A DNA stretch of 64,000 nt from Cerioporus squamosus. Taxonomy: Eukaryota > Basidiomycota > Agaricomycetes > Polyporales > Polyporaceae. The translations under genes were made by a program, and so were the position numbers. Positions 46,302-57,378 of this stretch are shown here, piece by piece; position 1 is the first letter of the stretch; each line of letters opens with the position of its first letter. The stretch covers positions 62,001 through 126,000 of the forward strand of contig JABYQS010000020.1 in the NCBI GenBank assembly GCA_022592435.1, given 5' to 3'. Under the pieces are notes generated by a model. That model was not told where the DNA came from and ran no database searches. It saw only the letters and a program-made list of their open reading frames with translations.

Positions 46302-47637
46302 ATGTCAACGACGTACGAGCAAGCCCAGATCTCGGGAAGCGCTGTCGATGGGTCTGACGTGCGCAGGGAGCTCCGACTGAGGCTACAGCACCATAGAGTC
46401 TCGGAAGCGGAACAAGTGCTCCTTTGGACGCTTCACTTGGACGCGCGAGATGAGAAGACCTGGGAATCCACCGCGTTCCAGCTGTGGTTCAAGGACCACC
46501 GCCCGACGGCAGAGCGCGACGTGCACGAGTCGCAGCTCGCCCCTCTGGCGATTCGCGGTGCCGCCAGGCCTGGAGAGGGTGCGCGCGGCGTGCCATGGCA
46601 GTTCGCATGGACGCGCGCGTTCCGCACGGTCACTCAGGTGTTCGAGCGCGTGGCTTCGGAGGCCGCCATGCACGAGATCGTCACGTCCGAGGACGACTGG
46701 GCGCATCGAATGGGTCTGCCGCTGTTGGGCCTTGTATGGGCGTGCGTGGAGACCGCGATCACGGGCGGCGAAGGCGGGCAGGCCCACATTGCGCGGCTCA
46801 CGGTGAGGCTCTTCGACGAGTTCGCGAAGGAGAGTCCCGTCCTTGCGCTCGTGTTCGGCGAGCTCCTCAAACGGTGTGTCTGGGAGGAGTTTGAGGCGTG
46901 GTGGAAGCTGGTGAGTAGTCGTATCTCGAACTGCTGCAGGGGGCTCTCCAAATTGACCTTTCGCAATCACAGGGAGGAGAGTGGAGTCTCTCCTCGCCAG
47001 CATACAGGAGGAACTCACAGGCCATGACGCTCGCGACCTCGAGCATCAAGTTCATCGGCGAACTGTACCGGCTCTCCATGCTCCCCCCGGATTTCATCCG
47101 CCACGTGGTCAACTTACTCTGCTGTGGCCGTTGGATCGCACTTGAACAGCTACGCGCCGTGGCATTGCTGTTCACATACATGAACGCATCTCTCAGGGAT
47201 TCAGATCCGGCCAGGCTGAACAACCTGAAGTCCGCGTTTGAGGCGAGCTGCGGGCGCCTTACCGGCAGCTGGATGGGCGAAGCGTACGACAGGAATGAGG
47301 TGGTCATGTTCCTCAAGGTGAATGACACTGTCTCTTGATATGCAGGAAGTGGGGTGCTGACGGTTATTCGCCCTGACACTGGCAGTGGTACGTGGACCGT
47401 GTAATTCGATCCTGGGAGCGTCCGCCCTCGCCGCTCTCGCGAGAGGCGTTCCCTGGCCAGCCGGTCATCAAGCTGAACGTGCAAGGCTCCATACCCTCGT
47501 CTCCCTCTTATTCTTCAGAGTGGTCAACTCCTTCAACGTCGTCTTACTATCTTCCCCCTCGACAAGGCTCCTCGTCCTCGCTGTTGTATTCCAGTTCCCC
47601 AGGGTCCTCGCATGCGGTCTCGGCCCACCCAAAGTAA
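46302..47637 (+). CDS. MIF4G-like helical-repeat protein, tandem copy 2
   Basis: Three exons: 46302-46910, 46973-47317, 47386-47637; 401 residues. It shares with copy 1 WE(S/T)AAFxLW, LAPLA(I/V)R, VPWQFAWT, FGELLKRCxWEEFEAWW, IKFIGELYRLSML and LEQLRAVALLFTY. The N-terminus is shorter, and the C-terminal tail is again Ser/Pro/Tyr rich. Intron positions are conserved between the copies, so they arose by tandem duplication of an intron-bearing gene and then diverged strongly. Function is unknown; the resemblance to MIF4G helices is the only lead. Confidence 0.72.
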
Positions 47638-48017
47638 CGGTAAGCTACGACGCTCCAAGGTGCCGCTGTACAACAAGCACGTTATCTTCATCTACTGGCT
47701 ATCCCTGCCCTCACTTTCTTCGACTCGTGCGCTCAGCGCACAGACTACGTTCTTTCTCTGTTATCCAGGTTGCATTGATACTGTGATACCTTCGTTCTGT
47801 AACCCCGGGACTGTTGTAGTACTACGACCCACCATATTCCCTCCTAGTATTGTACGAACCATACACGACCTCACGTAGTTCTGCATACGACCCCTCTTTC
47901 CGAGCTGTATACTGGTATACCCTGCCTAGTATACGCTTGGCTACGATAACGCGATTAGTTACGATTACAAGCTCCTCGCAGTATTGGCAGCAGCTCCACA
48001 TGCTCACCATATACACG
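47638..48017. other. Convergent 3' region
   Basis: Lies between the plus-strand MIF4G-like copy 2 and the minus-strand prenyltransferase gene. No gene seen; probably 3' UTRs. Confidence 0.55.
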
Positions 48018-49549
48018 CTAGGATGCATGGGTCTCGGACTTCGCCGGTATGTGCTTCCTGGCCCATGCAGCGGTCTCCTCTGTCGCGTTCCACAGCGCGT
48101 TGAGACGGGGTAGCTTCCAGCTCTCGTCGTCGCCATAATCTGTAGGCAGGATTGCCAGGATCGCGAGCGATAGATACGTGTGGTACGGATCTGAGAATCG
48201 AAGATGCGCATTGAGGTTAGAACAGTGTTGCAGCAGGTCTCCTCGGATGGAGAGTCTCTCACCTGGCCGTTCTCCCGGAGCCTTGGCCAGTCCGCCGTAC
48301 TTGAACTGACATCCTTCGAGGAACTCCGCCAGAGCGCGTTTGTCTACCAGGTCTCCGGCGCCTAGAATCTGCCAGACTCTCATCAATGGAGAGAGAGGGG
48401 AGAGAGGACACTGAGAGAGTGCACTCACGCTGAGAGCGGCGCCGCACCAGAAGCAGTAGCACGCGTCGGCGAGCTTGCACGTGCGCCCGCAGAAGCCGCC
48501 TGTCTCGGTCTGGTTCTGCACCAGCCACCGAATCGTGCGTGATCGCTGCGCACCGGAGAGGCGACCGGCGCGCGGAGATGATGGGGTATCTGGAGCGAGG
48601 TGCAGGGAGGCGATGGCGCAGTATGAGGTACCACCTGCTCTGGTGCGTTAGCGATGGTATAGTTGCCTGCACAAGGGAGACGAGGTTACCTAACGCTTCC
48701 CCGGATGGCGTCTGACCGTAGCCACCTTCATAGCTCTACCAAAACCACGTCAGATTGAGACGAGGGAGCAACGGTAAAATAGAGGGACCGACATAACACC
48801 GCTGGATGTAAGCGATCGCAGCATCCACGTCGATCCCCGACCAGTCGTCCAGGATATCGCTGATGGCGAACGCACAGTAGAGCATGCGCAGATCAGACTC
48901 GCCGCCATTAGGCAGTACTGAGAAGCTGACATCCATTTTTCGGTTAGTCAAGCTCGTAGCTGAGCGTTCGCGAACCGGCGTACCTTCCGTCCTCGCGCTG
49001 GCACGCCCGAAGGAAGCGCAATATCCCCGGACGGTCGAGTTTTGAAAAGTCATCGCGCAAGATGGCGAGGCATAGAAGCGCTGTGTACGTCATGACCAAG
49101 TGTGGGAGGTCGTATTCTGATGGTTCGCCCTGTCACAGTTGTTGACGAGCAAGTTGTGAAGAGCAGCGGGACTGACCTTGTAGTCCTCGGGAGTCACGTA
49201 GGGGCTCGGCCTGAACCCTGTCCCATATACTCCCGCTGTTCCAGCAAAAACGTCAGCAGGAAGGGTATGGCGATAGAGCCATACTGACAGATGTGTTGCT
49301 CCCATAGCCATTCCCTCCACGTCTCTCGGTCGTGTTCACTGCTTTGACCTTCGATAGAGTTGAGTATGTCCAGCGTCCCTAGGCAGTAGAAGACCAGCGC
49401 AATTCTACCCCAAAGTGTCAGCTCAAGCTTCTCTGCTTGCAGGTTGGCCGTCGGACCCACCGCGACGAATCGATGTCAACTTGACTGAACGGGAGACCGA
49501 TTAGACATCTTCTGGAGTGGGAAGCGTGCCCTTTCCTGGAGAGAGACAT
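48018..49549 (-). CDS. CDC43: Protein geranylgeranyltransferase type I, beta subunit
   Basis: Nine exons: 49549-49461, 49404-49289, 49235-49177, 49129-48984, 48925-48793, 48735-48690, 48634-48429, 48368-48263, 48190-48018; 357 residues, normal for the family. With the shared alpha subunit it attaches geranylgeranyl to CaaL proteins such as Rho and Cdc42. Prenyltransferase-repeat signatures are YEGGYGQTPSGEALGGTSYCAIASL, TGGFCGRTCKLADACYCFWCGAAL and QFKYGGLAKAPGERPDPYHTYLSLA. The zinc ligands should be the Asp and Cys of DACYCFWCG and the His of DPYHTYLSLA. FCGRTCK has Cys where homologues usually have Asn. The start at 49549 gives MSLSRKGHASHSRRCL, which resembles fungal N-termini; the frame is open further upstream. 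Confidence 0.9.
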
Positions 49550-49610
49550 GTGTCGAGTCCGTGGTAACCGCTCTCTAGTGGCTTGAAGTTGGTAATGGGC
49601 ACTAGCTGCG

Positions 49611-49631
49611 CCTTCAACGTTGCGTTGAAGG
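49611..49631. repeat. Perfect 9-bp palindrome upstream of CDC43
   Basis: CCTTCAACG, a 3-base loop, then CGTTGAAGG, starting 62 bp upstream of the CDC43 ATG on the minus strand. It could be an operator-like site or chance. Confidence 0.5.
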
Positions 49632-49648
49632 TGCAACATGTCGCGGCG

Positions 49649-49709
49649 GGAGTTCCAAAGATGCCATCGGGAAGCCGATAGCTTCTGATCCTAACAAGCA
49701 CAAACAACG
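49649..49709. repeat. Dispersed 61-bp repeat, copy 2
   Basis: Matches 16784-16844 at about 53 of 61 positions. It lies 100 bp upstream of the CDC43 gene, and in reverse complement encodes the same peptide-like string (SYRLPDGIFGTP) as the other copy. Confidence 0.6.
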
Positions 49710-50766
49710 CCTGCACTTGGCGCCACCACTCTCTACAACCGTGACTATCATCAACCCACCGCAAGGACCAGCCTGCTGACTATACCAAACAGATCTTTCG
49801 CGCCTTTCACATTTTCACTCTTGATTCACTTTGCCGCTGCCTTGATTCGTGCGCAAAGAATTCGTCTGCGAAAGATGGCTCCGTTCTGGCATCTCTACAA
49901 GCACATCATGTTCTACGCAGATCTCACGCTTCTTCCCGAACATGCGTCGACATCTGGCATCCTGATGCTCTGGTACTCCCCTGTCTATTCTTGCGCGTAT
50001 CAGACGTCTGTAGATCTTGAGCACGAGGTAAGGCTAGCTAGTCTACTTACCAGTGACCACACGACATCTCTGCTTCTGGGTCCTGTCCTTTCAGTGTCTC
50101 CCCACTTCCACAGAATGTGTGTAACTTCTTCCAGTGCACGGAGCTTGTGTTATGTGCGACTCAGGATAAGGCATTCGGGACCTTATTTTCTGAATATTGC
50201 GGCACCGCGAACAAGGGGGGACCCCTTCCTCGCCTGCAGGAGGACCACCACACCCTTACCCCTTTGGCAACGTTCCGTTCCTCTTGGGGTGCTGGTTTCA
50301 CCGAAGAGCTTCTCCCGGCCTGCCGCTGCACCTCAAGATGCGCGAACACGCCGCTCGACGCCGCCGAGGGTCTCATTGGCTGATCAAGCAGTTGCGGATG
50401 TCGCCATCTCCTCGCCACGCCTGCGCGCAACTACGCGTACTTGACTCAATGAGAGCGGGAGCAGGAGCGGCCGCAGATGAATGATTGTCGCATCTTCGGA
50501 GTCCACCGCCCACGCCTGCATTTGGCAGTCCTTGTATCTCAAGCTCCTTCGACGCCGATGGGCTGATACTTATTGATGCTCTGTGATATCGTTCGATTGA
50601 CCAATTGCTGAGATTGCGCAGGGACGTGCCATATGGGGGCTACAAGACTGGGGGAGAAGAATAGATGGTGAGAGGTGCGTATGAGAAAATTACGACATGT
50701 TGCTAGACGAGGAGGGGTTGCGAAGGATACAAGAACTGAGAACTGCGAGCGCGGAAGGGATGAAAA
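49710..50766. other. Intergenic, left flank of the Helitron
   Basis: No supported gene. A plus-strand frame is open at 49821-50444 and includes a more protein-like stretch at its start (MAPFWHLYKHIMFYADLTLL, from 49875), but nothing downstream supports it. It may be a relic. Confidence 0.45.
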
Positions 50767-50797
50767 TCTTCTATAGTATACGAGCTCAACCCAGAAA

Positions 50798-50866
50798 GGA
50801 AGGTGTCACCTGCCAGTTATGGAAGGTCGCACCTGCCAAGTCAGGAAGGTAGCACCTGCCTGCTAA
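50798..50866. repeat. 23-bp direct repeat, three exact-length units
   Basis: Units at 50798-50820, 50821-50843 and 50844-50866 follow the pattern GGAAGGTnnCACCTGCC plus six variable bases. Each unit contains an inverted core AGGT..ACCT. They sit 31 bp inside the proposed Helitron 5' end. Confidence 0.85.
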
Positions 50867-51357
50867 GGCAGCCAGTCGCCGCTCGCGCCTCCTCCCTCTG
50901 ACCACCATCTCTCTCGCCGTCTTCGGCGACATAGAGCACAACTGGGCGAGGGGAACTCTACAATCTATTCGTGTTGTACATTCTTCCTAATCGTCGAAGA
51001 TCCTGCCTCAAGATGGGTCAGCCATCGCGCGACCACGCCGGCTGCAAGTGAGCCCCTATGGGCACCACAACGGGACTATTCCTCTTGGTCTGGCGTCGCT
51101 GTTTGAGGTAAAGCACCAAGTGGTAAGTCCTCTGTTCGTGCGCGTACGTCTAGGACTCGATGAGGAGGGATATCAAGAGCCCCTGTACGCGCATTCGAGG
51201 TCCGAGGAGGAGGAGGTCGCGTATGCCCGAGGGCCGACAGGGTCCGAAAGCGCTCAAGCTGAGCAGGCCGTGCTTTAGGGGCGCGGCCAGTTCAGCACGG
51301 GCGCTGTCGGGGTAGAGCCCCAACGCGAGGTTGACCAATCACGTCGTCGCAACCTCG

Positions 51358-51404
51358 AAACTGTGTCGACGCGGTCCAAATTATGACGTCCATCGACACA
51401 GTTT
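51358..51404. repeat. 12-bp inverted repeat in the Helitron 5' region
   Basis: AAACTGTGTCGA at 51358-51369 and its reverse complement TCGACACAGTTT at 51393-51404, with a 23-base loop. Non-coding, about 460 bp before the RepHel start. Confidence 0.7.
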
Positions 51405-51864
51405 GGGCGTCCAGCGCTCGCTCTCCGCGTGTATACTGAACTCCCGAGATCACAGCGGAGCTCCCGCTCCTTATGCGGAAATGCCGCCGGATTGCGCCCC
51501 TCCCGCACTAACAAATCGAGTATGTTCCACAACCTTCTGTCGCCGCTGACGCAGTTGACGTCGCGGACACGACCCTGCGAGCCCTGATGCGCAGCGGCAC
51601 AGACGACGCCGCACGCGTCGCGATGACGCATTGCATTCCCTTGCGGCTTTGCGTCTGGTACGCGCGCCATCGAGACTAACTAAAATGGTAGGTTCTACAA
51701 CATTCCAACGCCGCTTACGCTGCGTGCATCGCGGTCACGCTTTTCCGAGGCCAAACGCGTGGAACGACGCGTCGCGATGATGGCATTTGGTGGCCGGGTT
51801 TGCTGCCCATGTGCACGCGCATTGCATCCCCCAACCCAAACAGATCTTCCCCCCATCCACATCC

Positions 51865-54800
51865 ATGACTGCTTCGTCTCGCAGGGCGACTCGCAAGAGT
51901 ACGCAACGGCAAGATCGTCAACGTGCTCAGGCGGACGAGCGGCGTAGTGCCGAAGAATCCCAGGCTCGCACTCGACGCCAGTCCAGAGAAAGTAGAGAGC
52001 ACAGTCCGGGTTCGTCCAGAAGGCGGCGTGTCCCTCGACAGGCGGCGGATGAGAATGTGTCTCTAGCGCAAGTCCCGTCGCCCAGCCATCATCCCAGTGG
52101 AGGTCAAGTGGCATTCCGTGCAGTCCTACAGCAATCACCGGGCCGGCGACGACAGCCGCAGTTCTTCTACTACGGCCCTTCCATCTGTGAGTTTCTGTCA
52201 ACCATCGTCGGAAACACTTACTCACAGTGTGTTTCTTATGCAGCATTCATGCTACCAACACCACCAGAAACTACCCGCAGTGCATCCGAGGAAGGGGCGC
52301 GACGGACGGCAAACGAAGAGCGGATTGAGGAGGAACCCGCACAACAGACCCGGTATGAAGCACGCGTACAGGCGCCGCCGATGGAGCAGGAAGATCAAGT
52401 ACTGCCTCCGACGCCTTCACGAACATTGCGCGGGCGTCGTGCTTGCAGGGTACCACCCACTGGTGGGCCGTCTGGTGAGCTCAGCACCGTCTCAGTAGTG
52501 CTGCGTAGCATACTGACTCTCTGCAGCCCAGACAACTTCATATCAACAATCCAGGCCGCGCAGCGAAGAGACGTCAGATGGCACAGAGAGGGGCAGGGTG
52601 GGTCGGAGGACTGGCAGTGACCGTATGTCCAGCCACCAGGACAACGGTACGTTCTACAACAGCTTATTTATGAGAGCTAGCATTGACTGGTAGTCGAGTA
52701 GTCCATAGACCTACATTCCGTGTCCTCCCACAAGCTCGACGGCCTTATGCCGAGCCTATACAACGTCATGATCTTGGTCGTATGAACGTCGTGTGTCCGC
52801 ACTGCGGTGCCTTTCATTGGGAAGCTGAGAAGCTACAGCGCAGTCCCCGCTCACGGCCGGAGTTTGGCATATGCTGCAACAGCGGGAAGGTTCAGATTGC
52901 AAGTCTCCCTGATCCTCCACCGGCTCTCCGTGAGCTTTTCACAGGCAGGCACGCGCAAGCTGTGGAGTTTCGCAACAACATCCGCCAATACAACTCAACG
53001 TTCGCATTCACGTCCCTCCGCACCGACATCGACGACAATATCAACAACACTGGAGGCCCGGCGCCCTGGGTCTTCCGTATTCACGGAGACCTGTATCACC
53101 GTGGAGGCACACTGATTGCTCGGGAAGGAGAGCGACCACGGTATGCGCAGCTGTACGTCTACGACCCTCGCATGGCGCTTGAAGCACGAGCACATCGGAA
53201 CAGCAACCTGCGGCAGGACACGCTGCAACTACTTCAAAATATCTTGAACGAACACCACCAGTACGCGCCCCTCTACCGCTTCGCATACGAGTGGCTGCAG
53301 AACTGTGGTCAACCTAACGACGCACCGTCCGAGGATGTCACTATACGCCTCACCGTTGATCCCTCCCGTGACCGCCGGCGGTATAACCTCCCCACTGCAG
53401 ACGATGTTGCCATCATTCTCCCCGGTCAACAATTCACTGGCGACTACCGGGACATCCTCCTTCGCACCCGAGCGGGACCTCTGCAGCGGATCCACGAGGG
53501 GCATCCTGGCTACGCACCACTCCACTACCCTCTCCTCTTCCCTCACGGCACATCAGGATGGTACCGGGAGCTGCGGCAACGCGACCCAGATAACCCCGCT
53601 GTGGAGCTCCGTGAGTCGCTGTCGCAGACGCGGTACTACGCACATCGGCTTCAGTACCGGCCTCAACTGGAATTCTCCACAATCCTCCACAGTGGCCGTC
53701 TTCTCCAGGAGTACATTGTTGACGCATGGGCTGCTTCAGAGCAGGAGCGACTCCGATTTCTCAGTCAAAACCAAGGGCAGCTCCGCGCGTCGCTGTACAG
53801 TGGGCTGGAGGATGCACTGCGCGGTGGACAAGACGTGGACCTCGCAGATCTCGGCCAGATGGTTGTCCTCCCTTCTTCTTACACTGGTAGCCCTCGCCAT
53901 ATGCAACAGCTCTTTCAAGATTCGATGGCGATTGCTCGATACTACAAGAAGGTCGACCTGTTCCTTACAATGACCGCCAATCCCAACTGGGAGGAAGTAA
54001 CCCGCGAGCTACTGCCCGGGCAGTCGGCTTCTGACCGGCCTGACCTGGTAGCCCGTGTCTTCCAGATGAAGAAGAAGGCCTTCCTTCAGGAGATTCTACA
54101 GGATGGCATCTTCGGGCACGCGGTCGCTCACGTCTACACCATCGAGTTCCAAAAGCGAGGCCTCCCCCATATGCATCTCCTGATCTTCCTCGACCGTCAA
54201 GACAAGCTTCTCGACCCGGCCGCTGTCGACTCCGCCATCCGCGCTACCTGGCCTGACCCCGAGACCGAGCCCGCACTGTTCGAAGCTGTCAAACAGTGCA
54301 TGGTTCATGGACCCTGCGGAGATCTCAACCAGTCCGCGGTGTGTATGGAGAACGGTCGCTGCACAAAGAACTTCCCTAAGCCTTTCCAGGACGGCACCTC
54401 CTTGGAACACGAAGGGTACCCACTCTACCACCGACCCAATGACGGCCGTGCGTACGAAGTCCGCGGTCACTTCCTCGACAATCGCTGGATCGTCCCCTAT
54501 AACCCCTACCTCCTCACACGCTATCAGTGCCACATCAATGTCGAGTGTTCGGTGACGTTTGCATCACTGAAGTACATCAACAAGTACATTCACAAGGGCC
54601 ATGACCGTGGTACGCTCCAGGTTTCTATCCGAGACGAGATCAAGGACTTCATTGACAGCCGCTATGTCACCGCACCTGAAGGTGTGTGGCGGCTCTTCCA
54701 CTTCGAGCTTCACGGACAGTCTCCCACTGTTGTTCGTCTTCAAGTCCACCTCCCGGGTCAGCATCTGGTAGTTTTTGACCCGCGCGAGGACCCTGAACGT

Positions 54801-57070
54801 GTCCGTGCTCGAGCAGCAAATGAGCGAACAATGCTTACGGCTTTCTTCGAGGCGAACAGGGATGGCAGTGGTGTTTCTCACATCGCACGCCGCTGCACCT
54901 ATCAAGAGTTCCCTCAGTACTTCGTGTGGAAGGAGCAGGAGAAGAAGTGGGCCGTTCGACAGCGTGGCTTCGCTCTTGGCCGGATGTATTTTGTCTCTCC
55001 CAATGCAGGTCCACGATAATACCTCCGCATGCTTCTCACCGTAGTCAAGGGTCCAACTTCATTTGAAGATCTTCGCACCGTCAACGGTCACATGTACGAG
55101 ACTTTCCGAGAAGCATGCATCGCTCGGGGCCTCCTTGAAGATGACGGGGAGTGGAGAATGTGTCTTGAAGAGGCGACCGAGATGCAGACAGGTATGTGTT
55201 CATAATGGCAAGTTACACTTCAGGCTGACCTACACCACTGCAGGATCTCGCCTTCGCTATCTTTTCACAACCATTCTGCTTCACTGCAACCCTGCAGCAC
55301 CTCACGAGCTATGGCAAGAGTTCCGTGCTGGAATTTGCGACGACCTTCGTCACCGGCTCAACATGCTTGGGTACCTCAACGCCACGGACGAGGAAATCTA
55401 TGACTATGGCCTCTTTCTTCTCGACAAAAACCTCCGCAACCTTGGGTCGTCCTTGGCGAACTTCGAGTCTATGCCACAGCCTCAGCGTGATTGGGAACAC
55501 GAGGCCGAGAACCCATTCATTGCTGAACAGCTGAACTACGACGTGCACAATGAACGCGAGCGAGCACTGGCATGCATCCGGAAACTCAACACCGAGCAAC
55601 GAGCTGCATTTGAAGAGATTGTCGACTCTGTCCACCGCCATCAAGGCCGCCTCTTCTTCGTCAACGGTCCTGGAGGAACTGGGAAGACGTTTCTCTACGC
55701 AACAATTTGTCACCAAGTAAGTCTTTCCAGATTCATACACCGTCAGACAAAACATGTACTCATTGACTGCTCACTGTTTACAGCTTCGTGGCGAGGGTTT
55801 GATAGTCCTCTGTGTCGCCTCCTCTGGAATCGCCTCTCTCCTATTGCCTGGTGGTCGCACAGCGCACTCACGCTTCAAACTCCCTGTCGAAAACCTCCAT
55901 GCTGAGTCAACCTGCGCAGTGAACAAGGAGGGCCCCTACGCTGCGATGCTTCGTCGAGCAAACATGGTTGTATGGGATGAGGCAGGGAATCAGCACCGAT
56001 GGGCATTCGAAGCTGTTGACCGCACCTTCCGTGACCTCCATAACTCCAACCGTCCCTTTGGAGGCACGACTGTCGTATTTGGGGGAGACTTCCAACAGAT
56101 CTTACCCGTCGTTGTCCGAGGATCCCGGGAAGATATCGTTCAAGCATCACTGCGTCGCTCCTCACTATGGGACCACATCACAGTTCTCCATCTCCGCCAA
56201 AACATGCGTCTCGAACAATGCGCGGACCGTACCACATACGCGCAGTGGCTCCTCGATGTAGGCCATGGCCGTACACACGTTCACGGCGACCACAGCAAGC
56301 TTGCTATCCCCGATCGCATGCTCCGCCCAAACCTTGACGCACTCCTGAGTTCAGTGTATGCTGGATTGGAGTCTGATGTTCCCCCACCCCCCGAGTTCTT
56401 CCTGAACCGTATTATATTGTCTGCCCGGAACGAAGACATTGAGGAAGTGAACAACTGTCTTCTTGACCGCATGGCAGGCGATGTCCATGTCTACCACAGC
56501 GCAGACTCAGTTCTGCTTGAAGCGGGCGCAGATGAAGATGCTGCTGATCTTGCAAGCCGCGGCAACCATTCCTTCACTCCGGAGTATCTACGCTCCCTGT
56601 CAGCATCCGGTCTTCCTCCAGGAGAGCTCCGGCTGAAGGTTGGCTGTCCCATCATCCTCCTCCGCAACCTAGACCCATCGCAAGGTCTCTGCAATGGAAC
56701 TAGGCTCACAGTCGTCCGCCTCTCACCTCGCGTGATTGAGGCACGCATCATCGGCAGCCAGTTCGATGGGCAATTAGTCTTCATTCCTCGGATAACCCTC
56801 AACCCGACAAACAGTAACGGCGAGTTCCCGTTTCGATTGTCTCGACGTCAGTTCCCTATACGGCTCGCCTTTGCTATGTCGATCAACAAGTCCCAAGGAC
56901 AGTCGGTCAAATATGTTGGTTTAGACCTCAGAGTACCGGTCTTTACACACGGACAACTTTATGTTGCCTTATCCCGTTCTACCTCTCCCGACCACATTCA
57001 CGTACTTCTCCCTGATGATGCTCATGGTGTTACAGACAATATAGTATATCCTGAGGTACTCCTAGACTAG
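51865..57070 (+). pseudogene. Helitron RepHel gene with one premature TAA
   Basis: Six exons keep one frame: 51865-52186, 52244-52474, 52527-52646, 52702-55191, 55244-55716, 55784-57070 (1641 codons with the stop). After a basic N-terminus and a CPHCGAFHW zinc-finger-like segment comes the Helitron-like domain. The HUH motif is in LPHMHLLIF (near codon 711) and the paired-Tyr motif is KYINKYIHKG (near 848). The helicase part has Walker A GPGGTGKT (near 1197), Walker B-like VVWDEAGNQHRWAFE, FGGDFQQILPV and the C-terminal FAMSINKSQGQS and YVALSRS. TAA at 55017-55019 interrupts the frame where homologues read a Tyr (AGxRxYLRMLL). All splice sites are intact, so loss appears recent, and a sequencing error of one base would also explain it. 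The Walker B neighbour EAGNQH replaces the usual EAPMQH, as I recall it. Confidence 0.85.
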
Positions 57071-57378
57071 ACAATATATGACTGTTCTTTATCACACTCT
57101 AGGAGCTGTAGCATGTCGTAGGAACTGCAGACGGAGTACTTAGTGTCACCAAAAGCGCACGAGCGCTTAGGTTACCTAATTCAGCGACACTTTCATGTAG
57201 ACTGTTCGCGATATTTCCATTACTTCCCTGTCTACCGAAAGGCCTGGAACTTGCGACTCTCTTCAAGACACACAATACTGACGTCACTGCGCCATGCTGA
57301 AAGCCTATATCAGGCCGGTCAGACAGCGACCAGTAACGTACTGTAAAACTTCCCACCGACTTTCCTAGCATACCGCAC
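57071..57378. other. Spacer between the two Helitron genes
   Basis: No gene seen. It separates the RepHel stop from the accessory gene on the same strand by 308 bp and probably carries the accessory-gene promoter. Confidence 0.5.
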
